Source: NORP259 sp041398705 (GTDB lineage: Bacteria; Planctomycetota; UBA1135; GCA-002686595). Taken from it: 64,000 nt of DNA. A model generated the notes under the pieces. The model did not search any database and was not told the DNA's origin. It worked only from the letters and a program-made list of their open reading frames with translations. The stretch lies in the NCBI GenBank assembly GCA_041398705.1, contig JAWKUI010000001.1, forward strand, positions 620,001 to 684,000, given 5' to 3'. Made by a program: the position numbers and the translations under genes. Within the stretch, counting starts at the first letter, position 1. Every line of letters begins with the position of its first letter. Shown piece after piece: positions 37,388 through 45,626 of this stretch.

Positions 37388-38214
37388 GCTGCGGGGCGGT
37401 AGTAGTTGACGTTTCCGGCGGACTCCCGGGAGTAGTCGGCACCCCGGGTGAATTCGCCGCTTCCGAGGAACAGGTAGCCATCGGGAGCCATCTTGCGCCG
37501 GGTGCGGCGCAGGATGTCCTCCTTGGTGGCATCGTCGAAGTAGATCAGGACGTTGCGCATCATGACCAGGTCCAGTGGTGGTACGTTGGGCAGAGGATCA
37601 AGCAGGTTCTGGTGTCGGAATTCGACCATGGAGCGGAGCTCGGGTTTCACGCGCCAGCGGGTGCCTTCCTTGTCGAAATGCTTGACGAGGAGCTTGGCCG
37701 CCAAGCCGCGGGAGACTTCGAGTTGGGAGTACACGCCCTCGCGGCAGCGGGCGAGCATCGTGTCGGAGATATCCGTGGCGAGGAAGGTGACATCCCAACC
37801 AAGGACTTCGGGGAAGTGCTCCGCGAGCAGGATGAGAAAACTATAAGGTTCCTGCCCGCTGGAGCTCGCGCCACACCAAATATTGAGGCGACGTTCGGTG
37901 CTTCGCTTCGCGATCAGATCCGGAAGGACCGTTTCGCGCAGGGCGTCGAACGGGCGCACGTCCCGAAAGAATGAAGTTTCATTGGTAGTCAATGCGTCGA
38001 TCACGGCTTCATCGAGGGCCGAAGACCCCTTTTGAATGCCGAGGGCCATCTTCTCAATGGAATCGAATCCGTGATTCCGTGCGACCGGGGCCAACCGGCT
38101 CTGAATGAGGTAATCCTTGTCGGGGCTCAAGACGATGCCAGCCTTGCGATACACAAGATCGCGAATGCGGGCGTACGCCTGGTCCGACGGGGGGGTGTTC
38201 TGTGATGCCGACAT
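37384..38214 (-). CDS. cheR: Chemotaxis protein methyltransferase CheR
   Basis: CheR methylates glutamates of chemoreceptors with S-adenosylmethionine. The 276-residue product has the N-terminal helical domain and the methyltransferase domain. Visible motifs include TTNETSFFRD, WCGASSSGQEPYS (the SAM-binding loop, with GASS in place of the usual AAC), FLATDIS and DLVMMRNVLIYF. It overlaps cheY by one base (TAATG) and cheX by four (ATGA), indicating tight translational coupling. There is no TPR extension. Confidence 0.95.
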   Translation of the reverse strand: MSASQNTPPSDQAYARIRDLVYRKAGIVLSPDKDYLIQSRLAPVARNHGFDSIEKMALGIQKGSSALDEAVIDALTTNETSFFRDVRPFDALRETVLPDLIAKRSTERRLNIWCGASSSGQEPYSFLILLAEHFPEVLGWDVTFLATDISDTMLARCREGVYSQLEVSRGLAAKLLVKHFDKEGTRWRVKPELRSMVEFRHQNLLDPLPNVPPLDLVMMRNVLIYFDDATKEDILRRTRRKMAPDGYLFLGSGEFTRGADYSRESAGNVNYYRPAA

Positions 38215-38582
38215 TACGGTAGCAGACCCATTCCTTGAAGGCGTTCGATGAGGGCGTCCTTGGTGAAGGGCTTCATGACGTACTCGTCCGCGCCGGACTC
38301 CAGGGCTTCGCGGACGCGTTCCATTTCGGTCACGCTGGTGACCATCATGATTCGCATGGTGTTGCAGATCGCTTGCCGACGGATTTCCCGCAGGAAGCTG
38401 AGACCATCCATGTTCGGCATGTTCCAGTCGAGCAGGGCGATATCCGGGGCTTCGCCTTCTTGCACTCTCTCGAGCGCCTGCAGGCCATCCTCCGCCTCGG
38501 AAACGTCGAACCCAAGGTCCACGAGCATCTTGCGCAAGAGGTGGCGCATGGCTCGGGAGTCATCAACAATCAGTGCTTTCAT
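38214..38582 (-). CDS. cheY: CheY-type single-domain response regulator
   Basis: The 122-residue product is a stand-alone receiver. The acidic start (LIVDDSRAMR), the phospho-acceptor Asp in LLDWNMPNMDGLSFL, the Thr/Ser in VTSVTE and the Lys in VMKPFTKD are all present. It should be phosphorylated by the CheA encoded upstream. No flagellar or pilus motor genes lie in the operon, so its output target is unknown. It starts two bases after the cheB stop. Confidence 0.95.
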   Translation of the reverse strand: MKALIVDDSRAMRHLLRKMLVDLGFDVSEAEDGLQALERVQEGEAPDIALLDWNMPNMDGLSFLREIRRQAICNTMRIMMVTSVTEMERVREALESGADEYVMKPFTKDALIERLQGMGLLP

Positions 38583-38584
38583 GG

Positions 38585-39649
38585 TTATGCGGCAAAGGGC
38601 GATTTTTTAGTGGCTCCGCAACGGCTTTTGCGGACGAGTTCGTTGGCGTGGGAGCCCAGTTCCGTGAGGGGCAGGGCGGCCTCGGTCACTCCCGCTTCGA
38701 AGGCGAAGCGGGGCATGCCCCAGACCACCGAGGTTTCCTTGTCCTGCACCAGAATGCGTCCGCCATGCTCGTGGATGACGCGGGCGCCCTTGGTGCCATC
38801 AGACCCCATTCCCGTCAGGATGATCGCTAGCACTCCTCCTCCGAAGTGCTCGGCGACGGAACGGAACATCGGGTCGACGGCGGGACGGCAGAAGTTCTCC
38901 TTGGGGTCGTCGTTGAGCTCGAGCACGGTTCCCGTGGGCTTGCGGTGCACCAGCATGTGGTGGCCACCGGGCGCCAGGTAGGCGTGTTTGGCCTGCACGA
39001 CTTGGCCATGGGTGGCTTCGACCACCTTCCATTCGGTGTTGGTGTCCAGTCGTTTGGCGAGCTGGGCGGTGAAGTTCTCCGGCATGTGCTGGGTCAGCAC
39101 CAGAGGACAGCCGAGGCCGGGATCCAGGTCCCGCAGCAGTTGCTCGAGGGCATCGGGTCCGCCGGTGGAAGATCCCACGGCGATGATGTCGATCGGGCCC
39201 TGCTCGGCCCTTTTGGGCTTGGGCGGGGGGGCAGCCGTCGGAGCGAGGGCCTCCGGTCCGTGCACGATGGCCGTGTGCAGACGATCGATGGCCTGGACCA
39301 GCGATTCACCCGGCACGGATTTGGGCACATGGGCGGTGGAGGCCTCTTTCCACTCCGTAGCGAGGGCGGCAAAGTCCGCTTCGCTTCCGCAGAAGAGTAT
39401 GCGTGGGACCGTTGCCGCGTGCTCGGCGAGCTCCCGCAGGAGGTCGACCGGACTGGAATCCCCGGCCACGGACGGGTCGATGACGACCACGTCCGGGCTG
39501 GAGTTGCGCAGCAACTTGGCGCCCAGTCGCCAGTCGCTGGCGGATCCGACCACTTCAATGGCCGCATCTTTCGCCAGCTCCCGGCACGTGACCAGGCGAT
39601 CCATCGTCGCTCCGTCCAGTACGAGGACTCGTGTGGGTTGGATACTCAC
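38585..39649 (-). CDS. cheB: Protein-glutamate methylesterase CheB
   Basis: CheB demethylates receptors when phosphorylated. The 354-residue product has an N-terminal receiver domain (phospho-acceptor Asp58 in VVVIDPS, Lys110) and a C-terminal methylesterase domain with the triad Ser161 (GSSTGG), His188 (LTQHMPE) and Asp284 (GMGSDGTKGA). The receiver's N-terminal acidic pocket is unusual: it reads VLVLDGATMDR with a single Asp where most have two, which may weaken metal binding and phosphorylation. A Pro-rich linker (about residues 136-146) joins the domains. Confidence 0.95.
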   Translation of the reverse strand: MSIQPTRVLVLDGATMDRLVTCRELAKDAAIEVVGSASDWRLGAKLLRNSSPDVVVIDPSVAGDSSPVDLLRELAEHAATVPRILFCGSEADFAALATEWKEASTAHVPKSVPGESLVQAIDRLHTAIVHGPEALAPTAAPPPKPKRAEQGPIDIIAVGSSTGGPDALEQLLRDLDPGLGCPLVLTQHMPENFTAQLAKRLDTNTEWKVVEATHGQVVQAKHAYLAPGGHHMLVHRKPTGTVLELNDDPKENFCRPAVDPMFRSVAEHFGGGVLAIILTGMGSDGTKGARVIHEHGGRILVQDKETSVVWGMPRFAFEAGVTEAALPLTELGSHANELVRKSRCGATKKSPFAA

Positions 39650-39674
39650 AGATGACAGGGTCTAGGAGTGTTGC

Positions 39675-41060
39675 CTACAGGCGGAACTTGCCGACCAGGT
39701 TCGAAAGCTCGCTGGCCATCTGTGCCAGGCTGGCCGCGGAGGTCTCGACGTCCTCGGCACCACGCGTGGTGTCCTCGGCCGCCTGGCTCACACTGCCGAT
39801 GCTGTCGACGATGTCGTCCGTTCCGTTGTTGGCCAAGGAGACGCTGCGCGCCATCTCGTTCGTCGTGGCCGTCTGTTGTTCGACGGCGCTGGCGATCGTG
39901 CCCTGGGTCTCGTTGATCTGGCCGATGATGCCGCTGATGCGGGCGATGGCCTGAACCGACGCGTCGGTGTCGGACTGGATCGCTTCGATCTTGCGGCTGA
40001 TGTCCTCCGTGGCCTTGGCGGTCTCTTTGGCGAGTTCCTTGACCTCGTTGGCTACCACCGCGAAGCCCTTGCCGGCCTCACCGGCGCGAGCGGCTTCGAT
40101 GGTCGCGTTGAGGGCCAGCAGGTTGGTCTGCTGGGCGATCGAGGTGATGACCTTGATCACCTGGCCGATCTCCGCGCTGCTCTCGCCGAGTTTGCCGACG
40201 GTCTTGTTGGTCTCGTCCGCAACGCGCACGCCTTCGCTGGCGACCTGGGCCGCCCGGGTGGCGTTCTTCGCGATCTCCGAGATGCTGGCGTTCATCTCTT
40301 CGGTGCCGGTCGCAAGGGACTGCACGTTGGTGCTGACCTTCTTGCTGATCTCGGTCACTTCCTGAGCCTGCTTGCTGGTGGCCTCGGAGTTGGCGGTCAT
40401 CTGCTGGCTGACGACCGTCAGTTCCTCCGCGGCACCGGCCAGCGTATGCGAGTTGGTCGAGATGCTGGTCATGCTTTCGCGCAGCGAGGAAAGCAAGCGG
40501 GTGAGACCTTCGCCCATGCGACCGATCGTGTCGCTTCCGGAAACCGGAACTTTGAGCGTCAGGTCGCCATCGGCGGCGGCCTCCACCACCTTCAGGATGG
40601 CGCCGACCTTGTTGTTGAGTTCCTCCGACTGCGCGCGCTCACGCTCGTGCGCGTTCGCAAGTTCCTTCTCCTGACGGAGTTGATCGGTGATCACGGCCCA
40701 GGTCACCATCGGGCCCAGGTATTCACCCGAACCGCCGTACATGGGCGAAGCGAGCAAATCGAGGGTATCGGTGCCCACCTGGATCTTGGCCTGGGCCGGC
40801 AGACGGGAGCCGTCGGCGATCAGTCCGCGCTGGTGGGCCGGGTTCTTGTGGAACACGTCCATCGAGGAGCCGATCAGCTTGTCCACCGGGATCGGCAGCG
40901 CGTGCTGGATCGAACGCAGGGTTTCGAGGGAGCGCTTGTTCGCATAGAGAATGCGACCCTCCTTGTCTGCGCACATGATGTTGATCGGCGCGCTCTCCAG
41001 GATGGAAAGCAGGGCGCTGGTGTTCTCGATGAAGGGCAGATTGTCGGTGGTGGTAGACAT
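39675..41060 (-). CDS. Soluble PAS-containing methyl-accepting chemotaxis protein
   Basis: The 461-residue product has no transmembrane segment. A PAS domain occupies about residues 15-130 (APINIMCADKEGRILYANK, SPMYGGSGEYLGPM). A HAMP-like piece (AAADGDLTLKVPVSG) follows, then a long receptor signalling hairpin with the conserved tip QQTNLLALNATIEAARAGEA and GKGFAVVANEVKELA. It is a cytoplasmic receptor likely sensing an internal redox or metabolic cue through the PAS domain. It lies 24 bases after cheA. Confidence 0.95.
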   Translation of the reverse strand: MSTTTDNLPFIENTSALLSILESAPINIMCADKEGRILYANKRSLETLRSIQHALPIPVDKLIGSSMDVFHKNPAHQRGLIADGSRLPAQAKIQVGTDTLDLLASPMYGGSGEYLGPMVTWAVITDQLRQEKELANAHERERAQSEELNNKVGAILKVVEAAADGDLTLKVPVSGSDTIGRMGEGLTRLLSSLRESMTSISTNSHTLAGAAEELTVVSQQMTANSEATSKQAQEVTEISKKVSTNVQSLATGTEEMNASISEIAKNATRAAQVASEGVRVADETNKTVGKLGESSAEIGQVIKVITSIAQQTNLLALNATIEAARAGEAGKGFAVVANEVKELAKETAKATEDISRKIEAIQSDTDASVQAIARISGIIGQINETQGTIASAVEQQTATTNEMARSVSLANNGTDDIVDSIGSVSQAAEDTTRGAEDVETSAASLAQMASELSNLVGKFRL

Positions 41061-41084
41061 ATCAGGATAAGGAGGGTTGGATTC

Positions 41085-43730
41085 TCAGTTGGAATGGGCA
41101 GCGAGGCTGCGACGCCCGCTGTGGGGATCTCGGGCGCTGACCAGACGTTCCACGTCCAGGTGCAGCATCAGTTCGTTCTCCAGGCGATAGACGCCTTGGA
41201 TGACTTGTCGGACTTCGGGGTCCACGGTGCCGGGGACCGGGAAGCGGGCGTTGCCGTCGATGGTGAGCACGTCGCCGACGCGGTCGACGAGCACGCTGAC
41301 CACTCCGTCTTCGGTGCGCAGCACCACGTTCATGCAGGACTGCGGCGCGTCCTCGGCGGGAGCGAAGCGGGTCACATGCAGACGCTTGCGGGCATCGAGC
41401 ACCGTCACGGTCTGGCCGCGCAGGTTGATGAGACCCATGACCGTCGGGTCGGAGAGCGGTGCGCGGGTGGCGCGTTGCCAGCGCAGAACTTCTTGCACGC
41501 GTTCGACGTCGACTCCGAAGTAGAGGTCACCCAGCCAGAAGGTGCAGAATTGCTGCCCCGTGAGGTTGCCGCTTTGTCCAGACTTGTTCTGGCCACCAGT
41601 GGATCCGGTGTGCGAGTGCTGATACTTCGAAGGATCGATCAATTGCGACATGTCGAGCACATCGGTGACCTGATCTTCGATCACCATCGCGCGTACAGGC
41701 TTGGATCCGGAGATCGTCTGGGTCGGGGCACCGGACACCTCGCAGATGTCCTCGATGGATTGCACCACCAGGCCCACGCTGAACCCTTCGCGCTCGTGCA
41801 CGATGACCTGTAGGCAATCGGCAGGCTGCTCGCGCATGTGCAAAGCACTGGCGACCCGCACAAGCGGCAGGATGCCATCGCGGTATTGCACGAATTCCAT
41901 GTCCCGTACGCGCTCGATGCGGGTGCAGGGGAACTCTTCAAGGCGGCTGACCTGTTCGAGCGGCACGGCCATTCTCTGGTCGTCGCCAGCGCGGAAGACC
42001 AGCAGGACCTCGCGGTCGTTGACCGTACCCGCTTCGTCTTCGTCATCCTCGACCCGGGAATCGGACTTCTCGTGGTCGATGACTTGGGCCCGCTCAGCGA
42101 GCCCCATGAGGTCCAGGATCAGAGAGACCCGGCCATCGCCAAGGATCGTGGTGCCGGCGTAGACGTTGACGTTCTTGAGCTGACGATCGAGGGGCTTGAC
42201 CACGATCTCTTCCGTGTCGTTGATCTCGTCAACCACCAGGCCAAACTGGTTGTCATCGGCGCGAACCACGACGATGTTGCGGACCTGGATGTTGGGGTCC
42301 GGGTTTTCCTCGACTCCGAGTTCGGAGTCGAGGAACACCAGGGGGAGCAATTCCCCGCGCAAATGGAACACCGGGCTGTCATGCAGGTGTTCGATCTTCT
42401 CGGTGGTCTCGCCGCCTTCCAGGCGAACCAACTCGACAAGATTGACCTGGGGAATCGCGTATCGATCTCCGGAGCCGGTGACGATCAATGCAGGGATGAT
42501 CGCCAGGGTCAGGGGGGTGCGCACGCGGATCAGGGTCCCGCGACCGACTTCGCTGATGACCTCGACGCTACCGCCGATGGCTTCGATGTTGGTCCGGACC
42601 ACGTCCATACCCACGCCCCGGCCCGAAAGGTTCGTGACGGCGGCGGCGGTGGAGAAGCCCGCGTGGAAGATGAGGTTGAGGGCCTGGCGATCGCCGAGCT
42701 CGGAAGCCTGTTCGGGGGTGAGCAGACCTTTCTGGATGGCCTTCTCCTTGAGTTTGGCCGGATCCATGCCGCGACCATCGTCGCGCACCTCGATGATGAC
42801 CTGGCCGCTTTCGTGGTAGGCACGCAGTTGCAGTTTGCCTTCCGGCGACTTGCCCGCGGCTTCGCGCTCGGCGGGGGTCTCGAGGCCGTGGTCGACCGAA
42901 TTGCGCAGGATGTGGTTGAGGGGGTCTTTGACCGCCTCGAGCACCGTCTTGTCGAGTTCGGTTTCCTGCCCTTCCATGTGCAGGTTGATGGACTTGCCGC
43001 AGGACTTCGCCAGGTCGCGGACCAAGCGCGGGAAGCTGCGCCACAGACCGCCGATCGGCTGCATACGGATCTTCATGATCCCTTCCTGCAGCTCGCTGGT
43101 GATCAGATTCAAGCGCTGGCTCGTCACCGTCATGTCGGCGTCCTGGGTTTTGGCCGCCAACTGGAGGATGCGATTGCGGGCGAGCACCAGCTCGCTGGCG
43201 AGGTTCATCAGCGAGTCGAGTTGCCCGACCTGGATGCGGATGCTGTTGGTTGAGAGGGAAGCCCCCGCTGCACCGCCGGCATCGCCGGCATCAACCGGAG
43301 CGGACTTCTTGCCTGCTTTCGGGGCGGCGTGGGTAGGGGTGCCGCCACCCTCGCGCAGGGCCTTCAACTCGGTAATCAGGTCCTGATACTCTTCCTCGCC
43401 TTCCACCCCAGTGGATTCCAGGATGGCGAGCATCTCGTTGACCGCATCGACAAGCGACAGGAGGGCCGTCGCGATCTCATCGTTGACGCCGAACTTGCCT
43501 TCGCGCAGGTCGCTCAACAGGTTCTCGCCCGCATGGGTGAGCGCTTCGAGCTTGTGTAGCTCGAGGAATCCACAGCTGCCTTTGATCGAGTGGAAGGTGC
43601 GGAAGATGCTCGACAGGGTCTCGTGGGAATCGGGGTTCTCCTCGAGTGCCACCAGCTTTTCATTGAGCAGCTCCAGGCCCTCGTAGCTCTCGATCAGAAA
43701 GTCCTTGATCAGGTCGTCGTTGGCGCCCAT
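41085..43730 (-). CDS. cheA: Chemotaxis histidine kinase CheA fused to two extra CheW domains
   Basis: The 881-residue product starts with an Hpt domain (phospho-acceptor His47 in FHSIKGSCGF). The P2 CheY-binding domain seems absent or very short: a linker of about 40 residues leads straight to the dimerisation helices (SLMNLASELVLARNRILQL). The kinase domain has HILRNSVDHGLETP, DDGRGMDP and GRGVGMDVV. A normal C-terminal CheW-like domain follows (about 430-565), then two more CheW-like domains (about 585-715 and 725-870, for example MAVPLEQVSRLEEF and FGVDVERVQEVLRW). No separate cheW exists in the operon, so these fused domains probably supply coupling to receptors. Confidence 0.93.
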   Translation of the reverse strand: MGANDDLIKDFLIESYEGLELLNEKLVALEENPDSHETLSSIFRTFHSIKGSCGFLELHKLEALTHAGENLLSDLREGKFGVNDEIATALLSLVDAVNEMLAILESTGVEGEEEYQDLITELKALREGGGTPTHAAPKAGKKSAPVDAGDAGGAAGASLSTNSIRIQVGQLDSLMNLASELVLARNRILQLAAKTQDADMTVTSQRLNLITSELQEGIMKIRMQPIGGLWRSFPRLVRDLAKSCGKSINLHMEGQETELDKTVLEAVKDPLNHILRNSVDHGLETPAEREAAGKSPEGKLQLRAYHESGQVIIEVRDDGRGMDPAKLKEKAIQKGLLTPEQASELGDRQALNLIFHAGFSTAAAVTNLSGRGVGMDVVRTNIEAIGGSVEVISEVGRGTLIRVRTPLTLAIIPALIVTGSGDRYAIPQVNLVELVRLEGGETTEKIEHLHDSPVFHLRGELLPLVFLDSELGVEENPDPNIQVRNIVVVRADDNQFGLVVDEINDTEEIVVKPLDRQLKNVNVYAGTTILGDGRVSLILDLMGLAERAQVIDHEKSDSRVEDDEDEAGTVNDREVLLVFRAGDDQRMAVPLEQVSRLEEFPCTRIERVRDMEFVQYRDGILPLVRVASALHMREQPADCLQVIVHEREGFSVGLVVQSIEDICEVSGAPTQTISGSKPVRAMVIEDQVTDVLDMSQLIDPSKYQHSHTGSTGGQNKSGQSGNLTGQQFCTFWLGDLYFGVDVERVQEVLRWQRATRAPLSDPTVMGLINLRGQTVTVLDARKRLHVTRFAPAEDAPQSCMNVVLRTEDGVVSVLVDRVGDVLTIDGNARFPVPGTVDPEVRQVIQGVYRLENELMLHLDVERLVSARDPHSGRRSLAAHSN

Positions 43731-43746
43731 GGGGAGAACTCCGGGT

Positions 43747-44946
43747 TCAGGAACGAATGGCGGAAAGGAAGACAGTGACCTCTTCGCGCAGGCGTTCCGC
43801 CATCTGCGAGAGTTCGGTGGAAGCGATCAGAAGTTGTTCGGCGGCGTGGCTGGACTCCTCGGCGGAGCGGGCCACTCCTTCAATGCTCTCGGAGACCGTG
43901 CGGGCGCCATCGGAGGCCTCCGCGGTGTTGCGGCTGACCTCTTTGGTCACGGCATCCTGCTGTTCGACCGCGGCTGCAATGGTCGAAGCGATCTCCGACA
44001 TGCGGGTCAGGGTGGAACCGACGACGCCGATGGACTCGACCACCTTGCCGGTCGCGCCCTGGATTTCCGTAATCTGCTCTTGGATATCCTCGGTGGCCTG
44101 GCCGGTTTGCTTCGACAGGTTTTTCACCTCGGAAGCGACTACGGCGAAGCCCTTTCCGGCTTCCCCGGCGCGAGCCGCTTCGATCGTGGCGTTGAGGGCC
44201 AACAGGTTGGTCTGGTCCGCCACGCGTTTGATCATGTTGATGACCAGGCCGATGCGGTCGGAGGATTCTGCGAGGCTTTGCACCCGATCGGTGGCGCTGC
44301 CCGCCTCTCCCAGAGCCGTGTGCGACACGGCGTTGGAAGTTGTGACCTGTTCGGCGATCTCACGTACGGCCTGGGACAGTTCAGACGTCGAGGCGGCGAT
44401 GCTGTCCATGCGCGAAGACGTCTCGCGGGCGGAATCGCCGGCGCGGGCCACCTCGCGGGTGGTGCGAGCGGCGGAGGAGGTCAAGGTTTCGGCCGTGGCC
44501 TGCACCTCGGTGGATGCAGAAGCCACGGCGTCCACCACCGCTTGGATGCTCTCCTCAAACACATCCGCGAGTTTCAATTGGTTCTGCCGGGCTTCGAGCA
44601 GTGCGGCGTTCTTCTCCGCCATCGTGTCCGAAGCGCGATTGATCGTCGCCGAGGCAGAGCTGAACGAGCCCAGCAGGCCGTGCTCCAGCACCCGGCGGAA
44701 GAACTTGTTCTGGCTGGCATACGACAGGGCCGCTCCGGACTCGCGCAGGAACGCGTCGGTCATGTCCAGAAGGTGGTTGATGCTGTGCAACAGCTCGGCC
44801 AGTTCGCCGTCGCAGTCGATGTTCAGGATGCGGGGTTCCAGGTTGCCTCGGGCGGCTTCGCGGCAAATGCGCGCGGATTCCTGGATCCATTTCTCGTATT
44901 GCGCGACGCGCTGGGCGAGATCAAGGGTGGCAGTTTCGGTGGACAT
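43747..44946 (-). CDS. Soluble methyl-accepting chemotaxis protein (signalling module)
   Basis: The 399-residue product has no transmembrane helix. The N-terminal 130 residues are helical and unlike PAS, and the rest is the receptor hairpin with DQTNLLALNATIEAARAGEA and GKGFAVVASEVKNLS at its tip. The start at 44946 follows the stop of the Aer-type PAS gene by five bases. Together the two adjacent genes look like an Aer receptor split into a sensor protein and a signalling protein. It may receive its redox input from that PAS protein. Confidence 0.92.
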   Translation of the reverse strand: MSTETATLDLAQRVAQYEKWIQESARICREAARGNLEPRILNIDCDGELAELLHSINHLLDMTDAFLRESGAALSYASQNKFFRRVLEHGLLGSFSSASATINRASDTMAEKNAALLEARQNQLKLADVFEESIQAVVDAVASASTEVQATAETLTSSAARTTREVARAGDSARETSSRMDSIAASTSELSQAVREIAEQVTTSNAVSHTALGEAGSATDRVQSLAESSDRIGLVINMIKRVADQTNLLALNATIEAARAGEAGKGFAVVASEVKNLSKQTGQATEDIQEQITEIQGATGKVVESIGVVGSTLTRMSEIASTIAAAVEQQDAVTKEVSRNTAEASDGARTVSESIEGVARSAEESSHAAEQLLIASTELSQMAERLREEVTVFLSAIRS

Positions 44947-44951
44947 GGGAA

Positions 44952-45470
44952 TCAGAGGGAAAAGGCGAATTCGTCGTATTCCATGCCCAGCGACGCCAGG
45001 CTGCTGGTCAACATTGCGGTGGAGGCGGCAATCGCCTCCTTGCGGTCCGCGTGTGCGGCCTCTTCGGCCAGCAGAGCCTTGTAGAGCGGCTCGATCTTGG
45101 CGATGGCGTCGCGTTCCGGAACGCGGCGATTCGAGTGGTACCCGATAATGTTGCCGCTGTTGTCGAAGGTAGGCGTCACGTGGGCAAGCACCCAGTAGTG
45201 ATCCCCGTTGCGAGCCAGGTTGACCACGTATGCAAAGAGTTCCGTGCCGGATTGCACGGTGTCCCACAGCAATTGGAAGACACAACGCGGCATGTCGGGA
45301 TGCCGGATCATGTTGTGCGGTTTGCCGATCAGCTCCGCTTCAGTGAAGCCTGAAACCCGTTGGAAAACACGGTTGGCGTACGTGATGCGGCCTTTGAGGT
45401 CTGTCTTGCTGACGATGATCTCGTCGCGGGTGAACAAGACTTCTTTACCGGAAGGTGTGATGGGTACCAT
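44952..45470 (-). CDS. Aer-type PAS sensor protein
   Basis: The 172-residue product is a PAS domain of the Aer type: SKTDLKGRITYANRVFQRVS, GKPHNMIRHPDMP and NGDHYWVLAHVTP are diagnostic. Aer PAS domains bind FAD and report redox state. No HAMP or signalling hairpin is attached; those functions are on the gene just downstream. A helical tail (about residues 125-170) may bind the receptor. It is the first gene of the che operon. No TAnnnT hexamer occurs at leaderless spacing before this ATG. Confidence 0.9.
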   Translation of the reverse strand: MVPITPSGKEVLFTRDEIIVSKTDLKGRITYANRVFQRVSGFTEAELIGKPHNMIRHPDMPRCVFQLLWDTVQSGTELFAYVVNLARNGDHYWVLAHVTPTFDNSGNIIGYHSNRRVPERDAIAKIEPLYKALLAEEAAHADRKEAIAASTAMLTSSLASLGMEYDEFAFSL

Positions 45471-45532
45471 TGCTTAGTGGGGCGGGGGAACTTCCCCTAG
45501 GTCGACCCACGCAATGCGCCGCTTGACGGAGT

Positions 45533-45554
45533 TGTCACCGATTCCCTCAGGTGA
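45533..45554. repeat. Inverted repeat upstream of the che operon
   Basis: GTCACC and GGTGAC are separated by ten bases, about 63 bases upstream of the operon's first ATG. It lies in an AT-richer stretch. It could be an operator, but no regulator is known. Confidence 0.35.
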
Positions 45555-45626
45555 CGCGGTTAATTTTCGCCACGCACGCAAATCAAATTGCGTTCGTTGC
45601 GTTGCGATTGTTACGGCGAAGTGCTT

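Noticed and set aside
39876..41813. Plus-strand ORF of 645 codons opposite the chemotaxis receptors
   Set aside because: Antisense to the signalling hairpin; the repetitive Asp/Gly/Leu composition is a mirror of the coiled coil.
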